Below are positions 46,695 to 54,617 of a stretch of DNA of 64,000 nucleotides, one piece after another. The DNA is from Paenibacillus sp. DMB20 (GTDB taxonomy: Bacteria; Bacillota; Bacilli; Paenibacillales; Paenibacillaceae). Position 1 is the stretch's first letter. Each line of letters starts with the position of its first letter. The stretch spans positions 96,061 through 160,060 of the forward strand of contig NZ_LAZU01000040.1 in assembly GCF_000987955.1 (NCBI RefSeq). The letters are read 5' to 3'. The position numbers and the translations under genes are program-made. The notes beneath the pieces are model-generated. The model ran no database searches and had not been told where the DNA came from. It was given only the letters and a program-made list of their open reading frames with translations.

Positions 46695-47210
46695 ATGGAT
46701 CATTTATTCAACATTGCGGAAAAAGTCTCATTGGACACAAATGCTTTGCAGCAGCTTGCGGATCTGTTGATTCGCGTCGTGGAGGAGGGAGCCTCGATTG
46801 GCTTTTTGGCTCCCGTCAGCCCGGAAGAAGCGGCCGGATACTGGGAAAAGGTTATCGAGCCGGGCGTTATCCTTCTTACAGCCGAACAAGAGGGAACGAT
46901 CGTTGGAACGGTTCAGCTTCATCCGGCCATGAAACGCAATGCCGCCCACCGGGCGGAGATTGCGAAGCTGATGGTGGATCCGGGGCGGCGTAGACAGGGG
47001 ATAGCTTTGCAGTTGATGCGGGCTGCCGAACGGAAGGCAGCCGAATTGGGCCGCACCCTGCTCATCCTGGATACCAGAGCTGGCGATCCCTCGAATAAAC
47101 TGTATTTGTCCATGGGATACGTGGAAGCCGGTCGCATCCCGCAATTTGCGAGATCCTCTAACGGCGGCCTGGACGATACGGTCATCTATTATAAACTTCT
47201 TGCCGAATGA
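46695..47210 (+). CDS. GNAT-family N-acetyltransferase
   Basis: The 171-residue protein shows the GNAT motif A 'AEIAKLMVDPGRRRQGIALQ', with the R/Q-x-x-G-x-G/A acetyl-CoA loop as RRRQGIA. Motif B is 'LYLSMGYVEAGRIP'. 'LILDTRAGDPSN' precedes motif B. ATG 46695 is preceded by AAGGGGG; a longer in-frame start lacks a ribosome site. A single-gene unit; the acceptor is unknown. Confidence 0.88.
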   Translation: MDHLFNIAEKVSLDTNALQQLADLLIRVVEEGASIGFLAPVSPEEAAGYWEKVIEPGVILLTAEQEGTIVGTVQLHPAMKRNAAHRAEIAKLMVDPGRRRQGIALQLMRAAERKAAELGRTLLILDTRAGDPSNKLYLSMGYVEAGRIPQFARSSNGGLDDTVIYYKLLAE

Positions 47211-47259
47211 GTGGGGAACCAAACGCAAGCCGGCCGGACAATAGAAGGAGCGATTGATC

Positions 47260-48058
47260 TTGGGACGATATAAACTCTACGGAGACTCTCCGTATCGGAT
47301 TATTCTGCTTCACGGCGGTCCGGGCGCAAGCGGGCGAGATGTCGCCCGTTGCGGAACGGCTTTCCATAACCGCAGGAGCCATTGAGCCTTTTCAGGGCAA
47401 AAACACGATCGATGAGCTTATTTGCGAGCTCCATGAGGTGATTCAGGAGGCCGCCTGTTCACCCGTATATCTGGTGGGTTATTCTTGGGGGGCTTGGCTG
47501 GGGTACATGTACGCTGCACGTTACCCCGATAAGGTAAAGAAACTGATATTGGTCAGCAGCGGACCGTTCGAGAAAGAATACGTCTCACGGATTATGGCGG
47601 CAAGAAAAGATAGAATGAGCGAAAAAGATTCGGTGTTGTTTGATGTCCTAACGTCAAAGCTAACTACTTCGGGACCCGATTCCGATTCGGTGCTCTTGCA
47701 GTTCGGAGAGCTGATGTCCCGGCTTGACAGCTGGGACCCTGAGAAAACAGAGGGGAACCATGTAACGGTTGACTTTGGACAGCATAGACAGATCTGGGAG
47801 GAAGCCAGCCGGCTGCGGGAAAACGGACAGCTGTTAAAATTGGCTGCTGAAATCCCTTGTCCCGTCACAGCCATACACGGAATCGAGGATCCGCATCCTT
47901 ATGAAGGAGTGGTTAAGCCTTTGTCCCGCTTATTGAGGCGTTTCCATTTCATTCGTCTCGAACAATGCGGACATACGCCTTGGATCGAAAAAGAAGCGAA
48001 GGAGGTATTTTATTCGGTCCTGCTCCAGGAGCTTGATCTTGAACTTCGGGGCAAATAA
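47260..48058 (+). CDS. Alpha/beta hydrolase, one frame break
   Basis: The protein has about 265 residues from TTG 47260 (AGAAGGAG upstream). The oxyanion 'LLHGGPGASG' block lies near residue 20. The nucleophile elbow 'VGYSWGAWLG' has Ser near residue 78. The acid is in 'HGIEDPHPYEG' and the His in 'QCGHTPWIE' near the C-terminus. Frame is lost at 47332-47335: removing one G from GGG (or the next C) restores 'GASGEMSPVAERL'. This is the one break that is not in an A/T run. HGGPG marks the proline-iminopeptidase-like group, but the protein is shorter than a typical Pip. Terminator follows at 48123. Confidence 0.82.
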
Positions 48059-48122
48059 CGATGGGACAGGCCAAGCTGGTGGAAGAGCCTGAACATATCA
48101 TTTCAAATGGGGATAAAGAAAC

Positions 48123-48148
48123 GGCTGCTCATGCGAGCAGCCCTTTTT
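48123..48148 (+). terminator. Terminator after the alpha/beta hydrolase
   Basis: A perfect eight-base-pair GGCTGCTC/GAGCAGCC stem, loop ATGC, followed by CTTTTT. Confidence 0.85.
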
Positions 48149-48283
48149 CATGCGCATCCATAAATTGCCACTCATGAAATTTTAACGGGAACGAGTGCAA
48201 AAATAGGTTTGCCCTATTAAAATAGGCGATATACTCATTTCTAGAATTTAGACCGACACTTACGTCATAGGAAGTGATTCATT

Positions 48284-49009
48284 GTGCTGGACAGCAGATC
48301 GATCGAAACCGCGATCAAAAGAGCCCAGGAAGGAAACCGGTCGGAACGCGATTGGATCATTGAGCAATATCGTCCCTTTATTCTTCGGACCGTTTCCCGT
48401 GTATGCAAACGCCAAATCAGGTGGGAGCATGACGAAGCGAGCATCGGGATGATTGCTTTAAACGAGGCCATCGACCGGTATGATGGCCGTATGGGAAAAT
48501 CCTTCGACAACTTTGCTTATTTAATGATACATAACCGTCTCGTGGACGAATTCCGCCGGCAGGGGAAAATTTCGAAATCCGAAAGCGTGATTCTGAATGA
48601 TAACGGCGACCTTTTTGATCAGACCTCCAGCGAAATTGCCAGTTCTCTCGAGGTATACAACAGGGAGCAATCGGCCACCGAGCTGGCCATGGAGCTGCTT
48701 GCATACGATGAGGCCCTCCAAGAATTCGGTGTGACGCTGGAGGAGTTGGAGGATTGCTCCCCCAAGCATAGAGATACCAGGAAACAGATGATCCAAATCG
48801 CCAAGCGCTTCAGTGAAGAGCCGGATTGGATCGATATTTTGAAAAAAACCAAAAGGCTTCCGATCAAGAAAATGCTTGAAATTTTCAAAGTAGGCCACAA
48901 AACGCTGGAACGAAACCGTAAATATATAATAGCCCTTGTTTTGATTTATGCATGTCCGGAATTTGAACGGATACGCAGCATAGTTTCTTTTGCCAGTATA
49001 GAGGAGTGA
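48284..49009 (+). CDS. sigI: RNA polymerase sigma factor SigI
   Basis: The 241-residue sigma factor of the SigI group has region 2 in residues ~20-90 ('QYRPFILRTVSRVCKR', 'EASIGMIALNEAIDRYDGRM', 'FDNFAYLMIHNRLVDEFRR'). The SigI-specific C-terminal domain covers ~140-235 ('LPIKKMLEIFKVGHKTLERN'). GTG start after CATAGGAAG. SigI directs transcription of cell-wall and heat-related genes in Bacillus and of glycan-degradation genes in Clostridium-type bacteria. The next gene, overlapping its stop, encodes the RsgI-type anti-sigma factor, as usual for this family. Confidence 0.92.
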   Translation: MLDSRSIETAIKRAQEGNRSERDWIIEQYRPFILRTVSRVCKRQIRWEHDEASIGMIALNEAIDRYDGRMGKSFDNFAYLMIHNRLVDEFRRQGKISKSESVILNDNGDLFDQTSSEIASSLEVYNREQSATELAMELLAYDEALQEFGVTLEELEDCSPKHRDTRKQMIQIAKRFSEEPDWIDILKKTKRLPIKKMLEIFKVGHKTLERNRKYIIALVLIYACPEFERIRSIVSFASIEE

Positions 49010-49011
49010 TG

Positions 49012-50239
49012 ATGATGCATGGAATCGTAATGAAAATAACTGAGCAGTGTATCGTCGTTCTCTGCGAGGATGGGAAGTTCCGGAACATTCCGCATTTGCC
49101 GGATATGCCGAAGCTGGGTGACCGGATCCCGGTTGTGGCCGCGGTTGAAGATCTACCCGAACGAAAGCGTCATTCAAGCCGTCGATTTAGATACGCCTGG
49201 TGGATTGCGGCTTCCATTTTGCTGTTGATCGGATCCGTATTTTTGTGGAAAGTCTTTACGGGCAGCGGCCCATCCACGCTCGTAGCGATCGATATCAATC
49301 CGAGCATTGAATTGTACGTCGAACAGGGCGGGAGGGTAGACCGGGTAAAACTGCTGAATGACGATGCGAAAAAGCTTATCTCCGAACGGGAACTGAAGGG
49401 GCAGGATTTTTTACGAGGCCGTTCATGTCATTTTTGACGAAGCTGAAAAGCAGGGCTATTTGAATGCAGACAAGGGGAAGAAGTGGATACTGCTCTCGAC
49501 GGTAGAGTTGAAATCCTCCCCGTTTCAACCGGACAAGCAAAAGGTCGGGACTGCGGGAAACGGATATGAGCTGGAATGGTTCGAGGCGGACCGGAATCTG
49601 ATGGAGAAGGCGGACAAGGCGGAATTGACGCTGAATAAATATATCGTTTACGAAAAAGCGAAGGGGAAGGGAATCGAGCTGAACATCGAAGACCTGCGCT
49701 CCCATTCCATAGCTGCCGCACTCACCGGGGCAGGGGTGGATCCTCAGCACTTTTTCTCAGGGACAGCGGGAAGCAGCGAGACGAAACCGCCGGCTGATTC
49801 TCCGGATCGGAAGCAAGAGGCAGGGCAGGACGATCAGGCGGCCCAAGGTAAGGGAAAAGATAGCCTGCAGCCGGTTCGGAATGAAAAGATAGACAAGCAT
49901 CGACCCGCAAATAACGAGGAAAAAACAGACGCTGCTTCCCGGAAACCGGGTTCCGCGGTACCTGACAGGAAAGAGCCGGCCGGAGAGCTGAAGCAGGGCA
50001 GCGGTTTAAGTAACCATAAAGCGCCGAAGGCGGGCAAAGGCGAAACCCCGTCGGGAGAAGACAAAGCAGGGAAGAACAACATCCCGGGAATGAACAAGCC
50101 GGAGGACACAACTCCGGATAAAAATCGGGTGCAGAGTGGTCCTAAAGGCGAGCAGGCAAAGGAGCCGGACAGGAAAATTCTGCCTGAAAATCCGAAAAAC
50201 AACAGCCCTGCCACCAAAACGGAAGGCCGCGGCGATTGA
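49012..50239 (+). CDS. rsgI: RsgI-family anti-sigma factor, one frame break
   Basis: The protein has about 408 residues after removing one T from T6 (49407-49412). The N-terminal RsgI anti-sigma domain ('HGIVMKITEQCIVVLCEDG', 1-50) is cytoplasmic. A transmembrane helix ('WWIAASILLLIGSVFLW') lies at ~63-80. The periplasmic-side domain starts 'VAIDINPSIELYVE', containing the Asn-Pro site at which RsgI proteins are known to self-cleave. The C-terminal ~160 residues are disordered, rich in Lys, Pro, Gly, Glu and Asp. Unlike clostridial RsgI proteins there is no carbohydrate-binding sensor domain. Several in-frame ATG codons make the exact start uncertain. Confidence 0.88.
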
Positions 50240-50260
50240 AATGCGATTTTTTTTTGCGAG

Positions 50261-50289
50261 ACCCCCTCAAAACGTTTGAATTTGACGTA
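50261..50289 (+). promoter_or_regulatory. Possible SigI-type promoter before the SLH gene
   Basis: ACCCCC (50261-50266) and CGTA (50286-50289) resemble the -35 and -10 of SigI promoters (CCCC-type and CGWA). The 19-base spacer is longer than usual, so this is tentative. The position, about 70 bp before the SLH gene and just after sigI-rsgI, makes it worth noting. Confidence 0.3.
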
Positions 50290-50359
50290 ACTATTAATGT
50301 GCGTGTCAAAACGTATGAAAAAAGCACGTCAAATTCTGCAGAATGAGAGGATGTAAGGA

Positions 50360-51433
50360 ATGAAAAGATTAAAAAATGCGCTGCTGTTATCGTTTTCCAT
50401 TTGTTGGCCTTCAGCCTGACCGTTCAAACCGCGTCGGCTAAAGAGGCAGCGGCTTCGGCCAAGTCGGAAGGCCATGCTCAGGCTGGCCTGAAGTTTAAGG
50501 ATATGGATGATGCGCCATGGGCGGAAGGATATATCCTTAAAATGCAATCCAAGCATGTGTTTCAAGGTTTCCAAGACGGTACATTCCGTCCGAATAAGCC
50601 GGTTACCCGCGTCGAAGCGATTGTTACGGCTGTTCGCCTGATGGGACTTGAAGACGAAGCGAAATCCAAACCGGCCGATGCGAAGCTGCCTTTCAAAGAT
50701 GCGGACCATCTGAGCAAGAAATTTCCTTGGGCTAAAGGTTACGTGATTACCGCCCTGGAGCAGGGACTGTTCGACGCCAACGAGAATCTTATCCAACCGG
50801 AAAAGCCTGCGAGCCGCGTATGGGTATCCAGCCTGCTCGTGAAATCGCTCGGCTTCGGGGATGAGGCCCTGGCTCAAATGACGGCCAAGCTGAGCTTTAA
50901 AGATGCCAATGCCATTCCAGCCGGCTCCATCGGATACGTTAAGTTGGCATCCGAGAAAGGGATCGTCAGCGGTTACCCGAACGGAACGTTCAAGCCGAAT
51001 AAAAACGTAACGCGTGCCGAAATGGCGGCATTGCTGGACAGAACGAATGACGGCATGCTGGAAAATGCGGGTGCGGTTAAAGTGAACGGAATCGTGAAGG
51101 AAATTTCTTTTCCAACCGTAACCGGCCAAACGTATGGCGCAACGGTAACCGGTGATACCTATGGAGAAATCAAAGTCGAGACCGTAAATCAGGAGGTCAA
51201 AACGTTCAGCATCCAAGCCGGATTGATGGTAGGATATCACAACAAAGCGATTAAGGCCGATCAATTGAAGGTTAATGACAAGGTTCTTCTTACCGTTATG
51301 GATCAAAAGGTGGTTGAAGCGAAACTGCTGGGCTCCAATAAACCAAACGAGAAACCTGCAACGAACGGCAAACAACAAAAAAGGGGCAAACGCTAAAGAC
51401 GGCAACAAAACCGATAAGCAAGCCCGCAAGTAG
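50360..51433 (+). CDS. S-layer homology (SLH) domain protein, two frame breaks
   Basis: About 357 residues. The natural start is ATG 50360 after GTAAGG, giving 'MKRLKNALLLSF'. Frame is lost around TTTT/TTT at 50391-50404 (one T missing, or two extra), then continues through the signal peptide ending 'VQTASA'. Three SLH repeats follow: ~45-90 ('GTFRPNKPVTRVEAI'), ~105-150 and ~165-215 ('IVSGYPNGTFKPNKNVTRAE'). A beta-rich C-terminal domain comes after. Removing one A from A6 (51377-51382) extends the end to a basic tail 'GANAKDGNKTDKQARK'. SLH domains bind pyruvylated cell-wall polymer, so it is surface-attached. Confidence 0.85.
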
Positions 51434-51465
51434 TACTTCCTTCCTTTAAGGGAATGAATCCAAGA

Positions 51466-51511
51466 ATAAGGCCGGGGAATCGTGTTTTGCGATCCCGGCC
51501 TTATTTTTTTA
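51466..51511 (+). terminator. Terminator after the SLH gene
   Basis: The AATAAGGCCGGG arm and its complement CCCGGCCTTATT, with an inner AATCG/CGAT extension, are followed by T7. Confidence 0.85.
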
Positions 51512-51632
51512 ATAATGCCCCTTCTGTCTTTCGGCATGCCGGAGCGCGCCGTATGAATCATTCTTTTGTATACGGTTTATTTTTTCATGAACTGGGTATA
51601 GGTGAGTAGTAAAAAGTAATGGAGGAGATGGA

Positions 51633-52404
51633 ATGAAAAAAAAGAACCTATTCATCAAGCCAAATGGCTGCGGCCTTCATGGCGGGCGCTTTGTTGTTTT
51701 CAGGATTTTCTTTTGCTGCGGCTAACGGCGAGAAAAAACCAAAGGAATCGCAGAACGGTAGTCAAGGGGTTCATTTTTACGTCGATGGCATGGATCATTC
51801 CGATCAGGATGGATCATATTCGAATCAAGGTCTCAAGGTTCCGGATTCCATCGTGCGGAACGGGACGACATATGTGCCGGTCCGCATGATCGCGGACTTG
51901 ATTGGAAAGCCGGTTTTTTGGGATGGCGAATCCCGATCGCTTTCCATTGGGAAGCCATATGTACCGCTATATAACGATTCGGGCCAGATGACCGGCTTCG
52001 CCCAGCTGGAACAGGTGGAGGATGGCGTTGTCGTAAAGATTAAGGCAACGGGTTTATCCCCGGGCAAACATGGTTTCCACGTTCATGAGAAGGCGTTTCA
52101 ATCGTTTGATTTCAAGTCGGCAGGGGGGCATTTCAATCCGACGGACAAACATCACGGTTTGGACAATCCGCTCGGCAGCCATGTCGGAGATATGCCGAAC
52201 CTGAACGTTGAGAAGGACGGGACGGCGGAGGCCGAGTTTGTGATTGCACATGCGTCACTTGAGAAGAATCAGCCCAATTCGCTGCTTGGACGGTCGCTAA
52301 TCATTCACGAAGGCGAAGACGACGGCATCTCGGATCCTGCGGGTAACTCCGGCGACAGGGTCATGGGGGGGCAATATCCCGAAATAACGAAAAACTTATC
52401 CTGA
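51633..52404 (+). CDS. Exported Cu/Zn superoxide-dismutase-like protein with stalk domain, start broken by an A run
   Basis: The protein has 256 residues from ATG 51633 (GGAGGAGATGG upstream) after removing one A from A8 (51636-51643). The signal peptide ends 'SFAAA'. A stalk domain lies at ~40-105 ('VHFYVDG', 'TYVPVRMIADLIGKPVFWDG'). The SOD_Cu domain (~115-250) keeps the metal ligands: 'HGFHVHE' (two His), 'SAGGHFNPTDKHHG' (bridging His and zinc His), 'GSHVGD' (zinc His and Asp) and 'LIIHEGEDD' (copper His). It is probably active outside the cell. Some Bacillus homologues (YojM) lack a copper ligand; here all appear present. Confidence 0.88.
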
Positions 52405-52427
52405 GTGCGATCACCTGCCCAAACGCG

Positions 52428-52468
52428 AAAGACTCCTGCAAGCCACTCTTGCAAGGAGTCTTTTTTTT
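52428..52468 (+). terminator. Terminator after the SOD-like gene
   Basis: The AAAGACTCC-TGCAAG arm and its near-complement CTTGCA-AGGAGTCTTT are followed by T8. Confidence 0.85.
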
Positions 52469-52587
52469 GTGGATAGAGTCACGCGTCGGGTCAGGCCGCT
52501 AAGGCAAAGAGTATATTATTGAAGACCTCAACCTCATGATGAATGCTTAGAACCATCGCCTCAACAAGAATTAGGGGGAAGAAAAAC

Positions 52588-53148
52588 ATGGGAACATCCA
52601 ATTGGCAAAATATTTCGTATTGCGTGGAACTGCTTCGCCAAATATCACCGTCCTCGGTGCTTGATGTCGGCGTTGGATTTGGACGCTGGGGCATGTTGTG
52701 TCGCGAATTCCTCGATGTGTGGTCAGGCCGGGTATTTCGCAAGGATTGGAAGATCAGGGTGGAAGGAATCGAAATATTTCCGAAAAACATAGACCAGTAC
52801 CATTCGTATTTCTACGATAAAATTCATATCGCCGACGCTTTTGAATTTATTCCGTCCTCTTCGCCCGGAGAATTTGACGTCATTATTATGGGTGATGTTC
52901 TTGAACATTTCGACAAGGATAAGGCGGTTACCCTTCTGAATGCCAGCATTGCAAGAAGCGGGCATGTGCTGCTGAACATCCCCATCGGAACGGAATGGCC
53001 GCAAGGCACGGAATACGGCAATGAATTCGAGACCCACCGCAGCGTCTGGACAACGGAGGAACTGGATGCTTTCCCGGTCAAAGCCAAACGGCATTTTAAA
53101 GATTATATTAACCGGGATTTTTCAACGTATTTATTTTCTTCGAAGTAA
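52588..53148 (+). CDS. Class I SAM-dependent methyltransferase
   Basis: The 186-residue protein has SAM motif I 'SVLDVGVGFGRWGM' near residue 24, motif II acidic 'VEGIEIFP', and motif IV 'FDVIIMGDVLEHFD'. 'HRSVWTTEELDAF' follows. ATG 52588 lies after AGGGGGAAG; a longer open frame upstream has no ribosome site. It is followed 29 bp later by a second methyltransferase, so the two probably work on the same target, which is unknown. Confidence 0.85.
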   Translation: MGTSNWQNISYCVELLRQISPSSVLDVGVGFGRWGMLCREFLDVWSGRVFRKDWKIRVEGIEIFPKNIDQYHSYFYDKIHIADAFEFIPSSSPGEFDVIIMGDVLEHFDKDKAVTLLNASIARSGHVLLNIPIGTEWPQGTEYGNEFETHRSVWTTEELDAFPVKAKRHFKDYINRDFSTYLFSSK

Positions 53149-53177
53149 GGGGATTACGATAAATTGGAGGGTGAGCG

Positions 53178-54269
53178 ATGTCCGGGTATGTAAATGCCCA
53201 GGTCCCGGTTGAACTGCTCTTCACGGATCTGGTCACGGAGGATGAAAAGAATAATATTCCGAATTACACCGATCGCTGGTATGAACACCATAAGCTTTCG
53301 GGGGATATACCGATCATGCGTTTTCATTCGCATAAAGCCCTGTACCGTTATTTGATGAATGAACAGGGCAGCCCCTCGGCATATACGGATTGGTATAGAA
53401 CAATCCATATCAGTCGCGGAATCGATCCGCCTTTATCGGAGGAAGAGGTCATCGCGTTTAGGAGAAACCAGTTTCACATCATGAAGGATGCTTTGTCGTC
53501 CAATATCGCTTATTTCCATGAAAACCCGCCTTTGGTGAAGTTTAATCGAATGGGAGGTTATTTTAACCTGAAGGACGGGCATCACAGGTCGGCTTTTTTG
53601 TACTGCCAAGGGAAAAGGCGCATGAGCGTCAAGATGTCCCACGAAGATTATATTTACTGGATGAATAACGAAGAGCTTCCGGAGGTTGCCGCTTCCTTTC
53701 GCAAATATCAACGGAGCCTCATTTATACGCCCATCCTGCACCCTTCCTATTATCATTTGAAGAGCGAGCGCGACCATGCTTATCCGACAAGACTTGATGT
53801 CATTATGGATTTCTTGGGCTTACGCTCACTTCGCGGCAAGAAAGTGATCGATATCGGCTGCAACATCGGATATTACGCGCGGCATTTCGTCCGCGAGGGG
53901 GCGGACGTAACCGGCTTGGAACCGTTGGCTGAGCATTTTGATCTGGCTTTGCGGCTGAATCGGCTGGAAAGGGTGCATTTCAATCTGCTTCCGGACCGGT
54001 TCGAATCTTCTTCAAGGCTTCAGCAATATGAGATTGGCCTGCTGTTAACCGTTTTTTATCATCATATGGGAGACCGGAATATCCGCAACGCTTTTTTGTG
54101 CAAAATCAACCAGTGCATAACCGATATGCTTTTCTGGGAATCCGGCAGCGAGCCGGAAACGGAAAAAGCGCTTCTGCTGCAAAATACTCATTTCACCCGG
54201 TATGTGAAACTGGCGGAAACATCGGGCACAGGGAAAGTACGGGAACTTGGCGTATTTTTAAAAACATAA
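53178..54269 (+). CDS. Methyltransferase with N-terminal ParB-like segment
   Basis: The 363-residue protein is in two parts. Residues ~90-165 contain 'GGYFNLKDGHHRSAFLYCQG', very like the ParB/sulfiredoxin-fold 'DGHHR' motif that binds nucleotides or Mg in ParB-type proteins. Residues ~215-360 form a class I methyltransferase with 'KVIDIGCNIGYYARHF' as motif I and 'VTGLEP' as motif II. GGAGGGTGAGCG precedes the ATG. The combination suggests a methyltransferase whose N-terminal part binds a nucleotide-linked substrate, but that is inference. It is cotranscribed with the preceding methyltransferase. Confidence 0.78.
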   Translation: MSGYVNAQVPVELLFTDLVTEDEKNNIPNYTDRWYEHHKLSGDIPIMRFHSHKALYRYLMNEQGSPSAYTDWYRTIHISRGIDPPLSEEEVIAFRRNQFHIMKDALSSNIAYFHENPPLVKFNRMGGYFNLKDGHHRSAFLYCQGKRRMSVKMSHEDYIYWMNNEELPEVAASFRKYQRSLIYTPILHPSYYHLKSERDHAYPTRLDVIMDFLGLRSLRGKKVIDIGCNIGYYARHFVREGADVTGLEPLAEHFDLALRLNRLERVHFNLLPDRFESSSRLQQYEIGLLLTVFYHHMGDRNIRNAFLCKINQCITDMLFWESGSEPETEKALLLQNTHFTRYVKLAETSGTGKVRELGVFLKT

Positions 54270-54287
54270 AACGGGTGTTTACAAGGG

Positions 54288-54498
54288 ATGAATATAACTA
54301 AAAAAAGGAATCCGCCGTTTAAAAGGACTGGATATCCTTTTTTTAGCTACAGAAGGGAAAGCATCTATTGCGAGATCGCTTCCATATACACAAGAGGAAC
54401 TGCCACTGCGCGGATCGCATGGCTTTTTCGGAAATACTTTGTACATTAGCGACCCGGATCACTATGTGATCGGTTTCGGATCGGGCAAAAAAGATTAA
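54288..54498 (+). CDS. Small unknown protein, start broken by an A run
   Basis: Removing one A from A7 (54300-54306) opens a 69-residue frame from ATG 54288 (ACAAGGG upstream) to TAA 54498. The protein reads 'MNITKKGIRRLKGLDILFLA' and ends 'TLYISDPDHYVIGFGSGKKD'. The second half looks like the closing strands of a VOC or similar beta domain, so a truncated larger gene is an alternative. It starts 18 bp after the methyltransferase stop. Function unknown. Confidence 0.45.
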
Positions 54499-54529
54499 AA
54501 CGGAACGTTTAATTACGGTGTTGAGGTTT

Positions 54530-54560
54530 AGAAGAGCCTGCCGGGTACAATGGCTCTTCT
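54530..54560 (+). terminator. Hairpin before the SNF2 helicase gene
   Basis: A perfect nine-base-pair stem AGAAGAGCC/GGCTCTTCT with a 13-base loop. The T tail is short, so termination may be weak. Confidence 0.55.
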
Positions 54561-54617
54561 TGGCCTCATTCTGTTATATTAGGAAGAGTTAGTTTTACAG
54601 GATACGGGGGCTATGAC

